A DNA stretch of 64,000 nt from Streptomyces sp. NBC_00536. Lineage in GTDB: Bacteria > Actinomycetota > Actinomycetes > Streptomycetales > Streptomycetaceae. Positions within the stretch are counted from its first letter, which is position 1, and the number at the start of each line of letters is the position of its first letter. The position numbers and the translations under genes were made by a program. Shown piece by piece: positions 16,952 through 25,400 of the stretch. The DNA lies in the NCBI RefSeq assembly GCF_036346295.1, contig NZ_CP107820.1, forward strand, positions 203,651-267,650, given 5' to 3'. The notes beneath the pieces were generated by a model, which was not told where the DNA came from, searched no databases, and worked only from the letters and a program-made list of their open reading frames with translations.

Positions 16952-16993
16952 GGCAGGGGGCTCCGGGGCACCGTCGGCCCGGAGCCCCCTGCC
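16952..16993 (-). terminator. Strong hairpin between ACP and ketoreductase genes (attenuator)
   Basis: A 16-bp perfect stem (GGCAGGGGGCTCCGGG at 16952-16967 against its complement at 16978-16993) with a 10-base loop begins ten bases past the ACP stop on the minus strand. The operon continues beyond it, so partial termination or mRNA protection would yield more ACP than downstream enzymes. Confidence 0.7.
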
Positions 16994-17002
16994 GGTCCCG
17001 CG

Positions 17003-17428
17003 CTACGCGGCGGCGGCCGCCGCGTGGGCGCGCTCGGTCAGCAGGTCGGTCAGGTTCTGGACGGTGAACAGGCCCAGCACGCCCTCGGCCGTCAGCGGCT
17101 CGCTGAGCTGGCTGCGGTTGAACTGCGGCAGGACCTTCTCCAGGTGGGTCAGACCGGTGTCGTTGACGACCTCGTTCTCGTCGCCGAACTCCTCGTCCGG
17201 GATGCCGCCCTGGAGCAGGTTGGCGATGTCGGCCACGGTGATCTTCACCTTGGTGGCGCGCTCCACGCGGAAGAGGATGTCGAGCAGGTCGATCGACTCG
17301 GCGCCCAGCTGACCGAGCAGGGTCGCCTCGGGCACGGCCTCGGCCTCGTCGATGCCGAGCGCGTCGGCGATGGCGGCCTGGACCGCGGAGAGGTAGTCGG
17401 TCGAAGTGGTGGCAAGGGTTTCGGGCAC
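17003..17428 (-). CDS. Acyl carrier protein, ESID-type
   Basis: 141 residues, longer than the usual ~80. The phosphopantetheine site is Ser45 in LGQLGAESIDLLDILF. An ESID/DLLD motif instead of the common DSL is recalled from ACPs of highly reducing type II systems (ishigamide, aryl-polyene type). Residues ~80-141 form an additional C-terminal helical extension (NDTGLTHLEKVLPQFNRS...LTVQNLTDLL) of unknown role. The start is the GTG at 17428 with AAAGG upstream. It carries the growing chain for the adjacent KS, KR and dehydratases. Confidence 0.88.
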   Translation of the reverse strand: MPETLATTSTDYLSAVQAAIADALGIDEAEAVPEATLLGQLGAESIDLLDILFRVERATKVKITVADIANLLQGGIPDEEFGDENEVVNDTGLTHLEKVLPQFNRSQLSEPLTAEGVLGLFTVQNLTDLLTERAHAAAAAA

Positions 17429-17493
17429 CGTGGGCTGCCTTTCGAGAGGGTTGGCAAGAACGGGGTGGGAAGGCGTGCGGGTCGGGCCGGAGG

Positions 17494-18462
17494 TCAGGCA
17501 GCGGCCGCGGTGGCGGGCTCCGGCCTCAGGTCGCGCAGCAGGGTGGTGATGCGGCGCGCGTCGTTGGTGCTGCGGACGGGCGCGTCGGGCCGGGCGCGGC
17601 CGGCGAAGCCGCTGAGCACCCGGCCGGGACCGGCCTCCAGGTAGCCGCCCACGCCGAGCGCGGACGCCGTCTCCAGTACGCCGACCCAGCGCACGGGTCC
17701 GGCCAGCTGACGGCGCAGCAGGTCACGGGCGTGGGCTCCGTCGCGGACGACCGTGGCGGTCACCGAGCTGACGACGGGCACCCGGGGCGCGTGGAACGTG
17801 GCCCGCTCCAGCGCCGCGGCGAACTCGTCCTCGATGGCGCTCATCAGGGAACAGTGGAAGGGGGCGGAGACCTTGAGCTGCACGGCGCGCTCCGCGCCGG
17901 CCTCCAGGGCGAGCCGGGCCGCCTCGGCGACCGCCGCGCTCTGCCCGGAGATCACCGTCTGGCCCGCCTCGTTGTAGTTGGCGACCTCGACCACCCCGAG
18001 CGGGGCGGCCGCCGCGCAGACCTCCTCGATCCGCGCCGGGTCCAGCCCCATCAGCGCGGTCATCGCGCCGGAGACCGTCCGCGAGACCCCGGCCATGAGC
18101 TGCCCGCGGATGCGCACCAGGCGCAGCGCGTCGTCCGCGTCCAGCACCCCGGCGGCGATCAGCGCCGTGTACTCGCCCAGGCTGTGCCCGGCCACCGCAC
18201 CCGGTGTGAAGCCGGTCTCGGCGCGCAGGATCTCGTACACGGCGAGGCTGGTGGCGACGATGGCGGGCTGGGCGATCTCGGTCGGGGCCAGCGCCTCTTC
18301 GGGAGCCGTGGTGCACAGCTCGGTCAGCGGCAGGCCCGTGGCCTCCTCTGCCCGGGCCAGGACGCGTCCGGCCGTGCGGGGGTGTTCGCGAAGGAGATGC
18401 CCCGCCATGGCCGCGCGCTGCGAGCCCTGTCCGGGAAACATCGTGAATAGGTTGTCGATCAT
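17494..18462 (-). CDS. Malonyl-CoA:ACP transacylase (FabD-like)
   Basis: 322 residues. FPGQGSQ at the N-terminus, the catalytic Ser in VAGHSLGEYTAL and the His in SAPFHCSLM are all present. Loads malonyl units onto the ACP encoded 65 bp downstream. A dedicated MAT in a type II cluster is less common than reliance on the primary FabD, and supports a self-contained pathway. The ATG at 18462 is preceded by GAGGTAGGA. The gene heads the operon running down to the KASIII-like gene; a SARP-type direct repeat lies about 100 bp upstream. Confidence 0.9.
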   Translation of the reverse strand: MIDNLFTMFPGQGSQRAAMAGHLLREHPRTAGRVLARAEEATGLPLTELCTTAPEEALAPTEIAQPAIVATSLAVYEILRAETGFTPGAVAGHSLGEYTALIAAGVLDADDALRLVRIRGQLMAGVSRTVSGAMTALMGLDPARIEEVCAAAAPLGVVEVANYNEAGQTVISGQSAAVAEAARLALEAGAERAVQLKVSAPFHCSLMSAIEDEFAAALERATFHAPRVPVVSSVTATVVRDGAHARDLLRRQLAGPVRWVGVLETASALGVGGYLEAGPGRVLSGFAGRARPDAPVRSTNDARRITTLLRDLRPEPATAAAA

Positions 18463-18559
18463 CCCCGTTCCTACCTCACTGACTTGTGGCCGATAGGTCA
18501 TCGAGCCGTCGGCGACCGGTTTTCGACTCTGTGAATCTGGCACCCTGTTCTGGCGCATT

Positions 18560-18576
18560 CCTCGAATTGACCTCGA
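18560..18576 (-). promoter_or_regulatory. Candidate SARP-binding direct repeat upstream of the MAT-ACP operon
   Basis: On the minus strand, TCGAGG occurs twice at exactly 11-bp pitch (18576-18571 and 18565-18560), separated by TCAAT. SARP activators bind heptamer repeats (often TCGAG-type) on one face of DNA at this pitch, next to or inside weak -35 regions. It lies ~100 bp upstream of the MAT start codon, which is compatible with a promoter there. Confidence 0.5.
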
Positions 18577-18668
18577 CTGCCGCCGAAGGACCCGCCGAAG
18601 GGACCGCCCAAGGGGCCGCCATTGACGGGGAAAGCACACCGCCACAAACTGGCCGACATGGCGGCGAC

Positions 18669-19241
18669 ATGGCGAGGATGAGCGCGCAGGAACGGCGTAC
18701 GAGCGTTATCCGGGCGGCGATGCTCGAATTCGCCCGGGGCGGCTACGACGGCACCTCGACCGCGGACATCGCCCGGCGCGCGGGGGTGTCCCAGCCGTAC
18801 CTGTTCCGGCTCTTCCCCGGCAAGCGGGCGATCTTCCTGGCGGCGGCGACCCGCTGCGTCGCCGACACGGCGGCCCTGTTCGCCGGGGCCGCGCGGGGGC
18901 TGACGGGCCGCGAGGCGCTGCGCGCGATGTCGAACGCCTACACCCGGGTCCTCGTCAAGGAGCCGGACCGGCTCCGGCTCCAGATGCAGGTGTACGTGGC
19001 GGTGGCGGCCGCGGAAGCCGCGGGCGACGCCGCCTTCGGCGAGGCGGTGCGGGCGGAGTGGCTGAAGGTGTGGGAGGCGGTCGAGGCCCCGCTCGGCGGG
19101 GCCGACCCGGCCGGGACGACCACGTTCATGGCGTACGGAATGCTGGTCAACGTGCTGGTCTGCATGGGCTTCCCGGCGGGCCACCCGCTGTGGTCCCGGC
19201 TGCCGGTGGACGCGGCCGCCGGACGCGCGCTGCCCGGGTGA
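18669..19241 (+). CDS. TetR-family regulator, divergent from the MAT operon
   Basis: About 190 residues from the ATG at 18669 (an in-frame ATG nine bases later is also possible; neither has a clear ribosome site). The N-terminal HTH is clear: MLEFARGGYDGTSTADIARRAGVSQPYLFRLFPGKRAIF. The C-terminal half is the variable ligand domain. Divergent transcription from the polyketide operon, with about 200 bp between the start codons, is the usual arrangement of a pathway-specific repressor that senses the product or an intermediate and controls export or biosynthesis. It is not of the butyrolactone-receptor type (FRLF instead of YFHF). Confidence 0.82.
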   Translation: MARMSAQERRTSVIRAAMLEFARGGYDGTSTADIARRAGVSQPYLFRLFPGKRAIFLAAATRCVADTAALFAGAARGLTGREALRAMSNAYTRVLVKEPDRLRLQMQVYVAVAAAEAAGDAAFGEAVRAEWLKVWEAVEAPLGGADPAGTTTFMAYGMLVNVLVCMGFPAGHPLWSRLPVDAAAGRALPG

Positions 19242-19302
19242 CGCGGCCATGGGCCGCCCACCCGGGCTCGGCGGTACACGGGGATCTTCCGGGCGTACGG
19301 TC

Positions 19303-20550
19303 CTACTCCGCGCCGGGGGCGGAGCTGGCCGCCGGGGTCCGGTCCGGGGCGGCGGGGGCGCGGTGGCGCCCGGTCTGCCTGGCCCAGCGGGTCCCGTAGG
19401 CGACCTGGTCCTTCTCCGCGGCGGCGAAGGCCTTGGTGTTCCAGTTCTTGCGCATGAACGCCTCCCGCACCTTGATCAGCAGCGGGTTCTTCACCGAGCC
19501 CATCTGCCCGATCCGCCAGGCGATGTTCTGCAGCGGCGCGGTGCGCTGCTGGCGCTCGCTCTCGTAGCGGCGCAGCGCCGAGACCGGGTCGCTGCCCGCC
19601 CCGGCGAGGTGCTCGGCGAGCACGAGGGCGTCCTCCAGGGCCTGGCAGGCGCCCTGGCCGATGTTGAAGGTGATGGGGTGCGCGGCGTCACCGAGGAGGG
19701 TGACCCGGCCCTGGCCCCACTGGCGTTCGGGCTTGCGGCCCTCGACGTCACCGCGCAGGATCCACTCCTCGGGGGTGGCCCGCAGGATGTCCGCGACGGG
19801 CCCGCCCCAGCCCGCGTGGCGGCGCAGCAGCATGTCCCGTACGCCGGGCAGGTCGCGGCCGCCGGGCGCGCCGTTGGCCACGCTCATCCAGTGGACCAGG
19901 CCGGGGGCGACGTCGTAGTAGGTGAAGCGGGTGCCCGGCCCGAACATGGCGTTGAAGGTGCCCGGGGGGATGTCGGCGTGCTCCATCTGGGCCCGGCCGC
20001 GCCAGGCGATGTAGCCGCTGTAGCGGTTCTGCGCGGGGCCGAACATGGCGTCCCGGACGGCTCCGTGGATGCCGTCGGCGCCGATCAGCAGGTCGCCGCG
20101 CTCGGTGGTGCCGTCGGCGAAACGGACGGTGACCCCCTCGCGGTCCTGGTCGAAGCCGACCACGTGGGCGCCGGTGCGCACCACGTCGCCCGTCAGCGCG
20201 TCGCGCAGGATGCCGTGCAGGACGGACCGTTCGACGGCGATGGTGGGCGCGCCGTAGCGGGCGACGAAGTCGCCCACCGGCCAGGCGCCGAGGACCTCTC
20301 CGCGCCAGGTGCTGAAGTGGGCGGTCTCCTGCGCGGGGGCGATCTCCAGGACCTCTTCGGCGACGCCGAGGTAGTCCAGCGCGAGGACGCCGTTGGTCCA
20401 GATGTGCAGACCGGCCCCGCCGTCGCGCAGTTCCTCGGCCCGTTCCAGGACGAGGGGTTCGAAACCGCGCTGCTGGAGGGCGAGGGCCGCGGCGAGGCCG
20501 CCGATCCCTCCGCCGGCGATGAGTATGCGACGGGCATGTCCTATGGCCAT
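19303..20550 (-). CDS. FAD-dependent monooxygenase (group A)
   Basis: 415 residues. Rossmann GAGG-type site ILIAGGGIGGLAAALAL, the DG motif in LLIGADGIHGAVRD, and the GD motif in VTLLGDAAHPITFNIGQGACQALEDA. These define class A flavoprotein hydroxylases (PHBH/salicylate hydroxylase fold). It would hydroxylate or epoxidise an aromatic or polyene intermediate with NAD(P)H and O2. The ATG at 20550 has AGGAG ten bases upstream; the ORF extends further but without a ribosome site. It is divergent from the DUF1772 gene with a shared, A/T-rich promoter region. Confidence 0.88.
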   Translation of the reverse strand: MAIGHARRILIAGGGIGGLAAALALQQRGFEPLVLERAEELRDGGAGLHIWTNGVLALDYLGVAEEVLEIAPAQETAHFSTWRGEVLGAWPVGDFVARYGAPTIAVERSVLHGILRDALTGDVVRTGAHVVGFDQDREGVTVRFADGTTERGDLLIGADGIHGAVRDAMFGPAQNRYSGYIAWRGRAQMEHADIPPGTFNAMFGPGTRFTYYDVAPGLVHWMSVANGAPGGRDLPGVRDMLLRRHAGWGGPVADILRATPEEWILRGDVEGRKPERQWGQGRVTLLGDAAHPITFNIGQGACQALEDALVLAEHLAGAGSDPVSALRRYESERQQRTAPLQNIAWRIGQMGSVKNPLLIKVREAFMRKNWNTKAFAAAEKDQVAYGTRWARQTGRHRAPAAPDRTPAASSAPGAE

Positions 20551-20653
20551 CTTGTGTGCTCTCCTCGTGGCTGCCCGGGCCGGTCCGGGACCGGTCATGA
20601 ACTCCCTGGCGGACTAGTGGAGTTGTCAACGCTAGCATTCCAAGCATCGAACT

Positions 20654-20681
20654 TGATAGTCTCAGCAGAACATCTAGCGTC
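20654..20681 (+). promoter_or_regulatory. Candidate promoter of the DUF1772 gene
   Basis: TTGATA and TAGCGT separated by 16 bases lie 20 bases upstream of the start at 20701. The region between the divergent genes also contains GCTAGC and CTAGCG segments that recall the motif in the AKR promoter. Inference only. Confidence 0.4.
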
Positions 20682-20700
20682 GCTACAAAGGTGGTTGTGA

Positions 20701-21173
20701 TGGAAGTCCTCCTGCAAACGCTGGCCGTGATCGCCACCATGGCCAACGCGGTGGTCTACGGCACCGACGTCTTCGGCGCACTCGTCCAGCGCCCGGCCCT
20801 CGCCCACGTCGACGACGCGACCCTCACCAGCGTCATGGGCCAGACCCACCGCTTCGGGGACGCCCGGATGGTCGTCCCCGGCGTCTCGGGCCTGGTCTCC
20901 ACGGTGGCCACCGCCGGGCTGGCGGGCTTCGAGGGCAAGCCCGTGCCCTCCATCGCCGCGGGCGTCTCGGCCCTGGCCCTGGTCATCTGGCTGGCGATCT
21001 ACAACAAGGTGAGCGTGCCGGTGAACAAGGCGCTCACCAGCGCGGCCCTGGAGTGCAAGGTCGCCCCCGACGCCCGCGGCCTGCAGCGCACCTGGGACAG
21101 CGTCATCAACGTCCGGGTGCTGCTCCAGGCGGTGGCCCTCGGCGCGATGTGCGTGGTCCTCTCCACCACCTGA
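20701..21173 (+). CDS. DUF1772 (anthrone oxygenase-like) membrane protein
   Basis: 157 residues with four hydrophobic segments (about 5-22, 55-75, 77-97 and 135-155). The family contains cofactor-independent anthrone oxygenases of polyketide clusters and many uncharacterised membrane proteins. Residues between helices 1 and 2 (LVQRPALAHVDDATLTSVMGQTHRFGDARM) fit the family. The ATG at 20701 has AAGGTGG just upstream; a GTG nine bases earlier is possible. Location beside a flavin monooxygenase and in a window that also encodes an aromatase/cyclase suggests oxygenation of a reduced aromatic, but a housekeeping membrane role is possible. Confidence 0.7.
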
Positions 21174-21197
21174 GTGGCGCGCGGACGACACGGCGAA

Positions 21198-21223
21198 GGG
21201 GGCCCACCCGCCGGTGGGCCCCC
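21198..21223. terminator. Bidirectional terminator
   Basis: GGGGGCCCACC-CGCC-GGTGGGCCCCC, an 11-bp perfect stem with four-base loop between the convergent DUF1772 gene and the small peptide gene. Its position suits transcription ends from both sides. Confidence 0.75.
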
Positions 21224-21246
21224 TCAGCCGTGCTCCGTTTGAACTC

Positions 21247-21375
21247 CTACTGGAGGGCGATGTTGCCGAGGATGTCCGCGTCCGAGCTGTCGTCCATTCC
21301 CTCGGTGACCTCGCCGACGGCGCCCGGCGCCACTTCCGGCTCGGAACCCGTCACGTTCTTCTTCTTGCTCGCCAC
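21247..21375 (-). CDS. 42-residue acidic peptide of unknown function
   Basis: A GTG at 21375 with GGAGA seven bases upstream opens a frame for 42 residues: a Lys-rich start (ASKKKN), a Glu/Val/Gly centre and an acidic C-terminus ending DSSDADILGNIALQ. It has its own terminator 24 bases past the stop and a possible TTGACG promoter upstream, so it looks like a genuine monocistronic gene. It contains no Cys and few Ser/Thr, which does not suit a lanthipeptide. It could be a RiPP precursor of another type, a regulator or a carrier-protein partner. I do not recognise it. Confidence 0.6.
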   Translation of the reverse strand: MASKKKNVTGSEPEVAPGAVGEVTEGMDDSSDADILGNIALQ

Positions 21376-21547
21376 GATGATGTCTCCTTCAGACGCGGAA
21401 CACGCAGGAATACCCTCTAGAGATTCGCCAGCCCCGCCCAACCTCGTCAAGCCATAATTCCCCCGCCCCAGCGGAATTCGAGGACCCCTCCAGGAAATTG
21501 CGGAAAAGTACCATGGGACCGGGATCCGACACGGGGAGACGCCCATC

Positions 21548-22273
21548 ATGACCACCGCCCCGCACACTCCCGCCGCCGATGTGCTCGCCGAACTCACCGC
21601 GGTACTGGCGGGGATGACCGGCGCCGAGGTGCACTCCGTCGACGCCGAGCGGCCCTTCGCCTTCCTGGGGATCGACTCCCTGCTCAGTGCGCAGTTCGTC
21701 GCCGCGCTCGGCGCCCGCTACGGCATCCGGCTGCCCAGCGACGCGCTGTACGAGCACCGGACCCCGGCGGCGCTGGCCCGGCACATCGCCGGGCGCCTGC
21801 ACGCGCCCTCCGCCCCGGCGCCGTCCGCCGCCACGACCTCCTGGTCCCCGCTGCGGCCCGTACGGGACCCGGCCGCGGTCGCCGTGGCCGCCGACCCCGC
21901 CGGCCTGACCCTGGTGCTGCGCGACCAGCTCGCGCGGATCCTGCGCTGCGCCCCCGAGGCCATCGACCCCGGGACCCCCTTCACGATGCTGGGCCTGGAT
22001 TCCATCCTGGCGGCGGAGTTCGTCGCGGGCATCAACCAGACCTGGGACCTCACCGAACAGACCGCCCTGCTCTACGAACACCCCGACCTCGCCGCGATGG
22101 CCGCGTACGTCACCTCCCGCGTCACCGGCACCCCCGCGGTCCCCCCGGCGCCCGCCGCGCCGACGCCACCCGCCGCGCAGGGCCCGGGCCTCGACCTCGA
22201 AGCCCTGCTGGACGCGGTACGGGACGACGTACTCAGCATCGACGAAGCCGCCGCCCTGCTCGCCGCCCGCTGA
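21548..22273 (+). CDS. Tandem acyl carrier protein (two ACP domains) with C-terminal docking helix
   Basis: 241 residues. ACP-a has its pantetheine Ser at residue 44 (FLGIDSLLSAQF) and ACP-b at residue 152 (MLGLDSILAAEF). Both have the GxDS form used by modular PKS/NRPS rather than the ESID form of the type II ACP at 17 kb. The linkers are Pro/Ala-rich. The last ~27 residues (LDLEALLDAVRDDVLSIDEAAALL) look like a C-terminal docking helix pair. The next protein begins with EILRRFKSGTLERRRAVALL, a matching N-terminal docking pattern. ATG at 21548 with GGGGAG upstream. First gene of an operon with the dead KS and a PPTase. Confidence 0.85.
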   Translation: MTTAPHTPAADVLAELTAVLAGMTGAEVHSVDAERPFAFLGIDSLLSAQFVAALGARYGIRLPSDALYEHRTPAALARHIAGRLHAPSAPAPSAATTSWSPLRPVRDPAAVAVAADPAGLTLVLRDQLARILRCAPEAIDPGTPFTMLGLDSILAAEFVAGINQTWDLTEQTALLYEHPDLAAMAAYVTSRVTGTPAVPPAPAAPTPPAAQGPGLDLEALLDAVRDDVLSIDEAAALLAAR

Positions 22274-22455
22274 CCCCGCGACGGGGGCGCTGCCGGGTCC
22301 ACCGCCCCGGGGCACCTCCCGCGGAGCCATCGCGCCCCGCACCCAGGGCCGGTCGGGCCCGCCCCTCCCCCTCCCGGGCGACGGATTCCACTTCCGCACG
22401 GCCCGGAACGACCGCCCGGACACCACCAGGCCGGAGACGAAAGGCACGCCAGGAG

Positions 22456-25400
22456 ATGGAAGACCGGGAGATCCTGAGGCGGTTCAAGAGCGGCACCCTG
22501 GAGCGCCGACGCGCGGTGGCCCTGCTGACGGCCGACCCGACCGCCACCGCTCCCCCGGAGCCCCTCCCCGCCACCCCACCCACGGCCCCGCGGCCCCCCG
22601 CCCCCTGCGCGGTCATCGCCCTCCAGGGCCACTTCCCCCAAGCCGTGGACCTCACCGCGTTCTGGCACCTGTCCCTGTCCCCCACCACGCCCCCGGCCCA
22701 GCCCATGTCCGACCCCGTCCCGGCGGCCACCACACCCCCGGCCCAGCCCGGCCCCGGCACCGGCCCGGCGTACGCCAGGCCCACGGACCAGCCCGGCCCT
22801 GGCCCTGCCGTCGTCACGACCACGGACCAGCGCGGCCCCGGCCTTGCGTACGCCAGACCCGCGGACCAGCCCGGCCCTGGCACCCTCCCCGGCCCCACGT
22901 CCCCCACGCCCCCGGCCCGATACTGGCCCGATCCCCCGGCCCAGACCGCGGCCCGAGCGGAACCGACCGCAAACCACCCCGGCACCGACCCGGCGTACCC
23001 CACGCCCACGGACCAGCCCGCCCCCGGCCCCGACCCGGCGGCCGCCCCGGCCGCGGCCGAGCCCGGCCCCGGCACCGCCCCGGTGTACGCCAGGCCCGCG
23101 GACCCGCCCGGCCCCGGCACCGTGCCCGCCAGGGCCGCTGACGGAACCCCGGCCGAGGCCCCGAGCCCGGCGGTAGCGGCCGCAGGCCAAGCCACGGCCA
23201 CAGGCCGCCCCGCGCCCCGCCCGGGCCCGCCCGCAACGGGCCCAAGCCTGGCCGCCGCAGGCCGCGTTACGGCCACAGGCACCCCCCGCCTCACCCCGGT
23301 CCGTACCCCGGGCGCAGGCCCGAGCACGGGCATCGGCCCCACCGAAGCCCCGGGCCCAAGCCTGGCCGCAGGCCCAGGCACGGCCCCGGGCACGGCCCCG
23401 GGCGTGAGCCCGGGTGCGGCTCCGGGCGTGGCCCCGGGCGTGAGCCCAGGCGCGGCCCCGGGCGCGGCCCCGGGCGTGAGCCCGGGTGCGGCCCCGGGTG
23501 CGGCCCCGGGCGTGGGCCCGGGTGCAGGCCCGAACGCAGGCCCCGGCACGGGCATTGGCCCCGCCACAGCCCCAGGCGCAAGCCTGACCGCAGGCCCAGG
23601 CGCGGCTCCGGGCGCAAGCCCGGGTGCAGGCCCCGACACGGGCACGGGCCCCACCGCAGCCCCGGGCGCAAGCCCGGCCGCAGGCCCAGGCGCAACCCCG
23701 GGCACGGCCCCGGGCGCGAGCCCGAACTCGCCCGCCGCACCCGCCGCACCCGCCGCAGCCACCGGCACGGGCACGGCCCCGGACGTCCACCCGGGCGCGC
23801 CCGGCGCCGACACCGCCCCCACGGGAACCCCCGGACCGGGAACGGCCGAAACCCCGGCCTCGGTACGGGCCATGGCCGCCTGGGCCACGCCCCCGGACCG
23901 GAATACGCCCCCGGCCGCAGGCCCGGCCCCGGGCCACGAACCCGCCACCGTCCCCGGCCAGGGGAACACACCGGGTACCGCTCCGATCCCGGACCAGAAC
24001 CCCCGCCTCCTCAACGGAGTAGCCGCCTTCGACCCCGACCTCTTCGGCCTGGACCCCGCCACCGCCGCCGCGCTCGATCCGCAGGAGCGGCTGCTGTTGG
24101 AGAGCGCCCGGCAGGTGCTGGAGGGCGCCGGTTACGCCGGGGCCCGCCTCGACGCCCTCGGCTCCCCCGACGGCGCCACCGCGTCCCGCAGCGTCGGCGT
24201 CTTCACCGCCGTCACCTCCCACGACTACTCCCTGCTGGCCCCCGCGGGGACCCCGTACGGCGACCCCGCCGGGCGGCTCTCCCGGCTGCTGGACCTGCGC
24301 GGCCCCAGCCAGAGCGTGGACACCGGCGCCTCCTCCTTCCTGACCGCCGTGCACCACGCGCTGGCCGCCCTGCGCGCGGGCGAGTGCGCGGCCGCCCTCG
24401 TCGGCGCCGCCGAACTGCGCCTGCACCCCGGCCGCCTGCGCCCCGGTGACGGCGAGGGGGTCGCCGCCGTCCTGCTGCGCCCGCTGTCCGCCGCCCGCGC
24501 GGACGGAGACCGGGTTCAGGCCGTGGTCCTGTCCAGCGCGGTCGGCCACCCGGGTCGCGGTCCGCACGCCCCGCTGCGGGAGCGCCTCGCCCAACGGGCC
24601 CTGGCCACCGCCCGGATCCCCGCCGCCGCCGTCGCCCTGACCGAGGACTCCCGCAGCGCGGCGCGCTCCGTGGGCCGGGCCGGGGCCGCGACCGGCGCGG
24701 CCGCGCTCGCCCGGGCCGTCTTGCAGCTGCGCCACGCCACCCTGCTCCCGGACCCGGCGCGCTCCGGCGGCCGGGCCCAGCCCGCCCCCTGGCCGGCCGG
24801 TGCGCCCCGCCGCGCCCTGGTCGGCGTACACGAGGACGGCGAGCCGCAGGCCGTCCTCGTCCTGGCGGAGGCCCCGGCCCCGGCACCCGCCCCGGAACAA
24901 CCCGCCCCGGAGCCCGGCGGCGGCCCCCGCCTGGTGCTGCTGTCGGCGCCCACCCCCGCGCACCTCACCGCCACCGCCGGGCGGCTCGCCCGCTGGCTGA
25001 CCTCCCCCGCCGGGGCCGCCCGCGGCGCGGTCTGCGATCTGGACGCGGTGGCGGGCGAACTGCGCTCCGGCCGGGCCCCGATGGACTGCCGCCTCGCCGT
25101 CGTCGCCACCGACGTGCCGGAGCTGGCGAGCGCCCTGGCCGCCTTCGCCGCGCCCGGCGGGCTCCCGGAGGCGGACGGCCTCCCGTACGCGCCCCCCGTC
25201 CGCAGCGCGGACCTCCGCACCGCGCACGCCCGTGACCCGCTGCTGCTGGGCGATCTCGGCGAGACCCGCGCGTACGTCGACGCCCTCTGGCGGGGCGACC
25301 GGCTGGAGCAGCTGACCCGGCTGTGGCTGGCCGGGGTCGACGTCCTGGTCACCGACACGGCACCCGGCGCCGGCCCGCGGCCCGTCCTCGACCTGCCGAC

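Noticed and set aside
21247..21375. Lanthipeptide precursor
   Set aside because: No Cys in the peptide and no LanM/LanB/LanC-like gene nearby; the HFCD flavoprotein at 39 kb is too distant to support a link.
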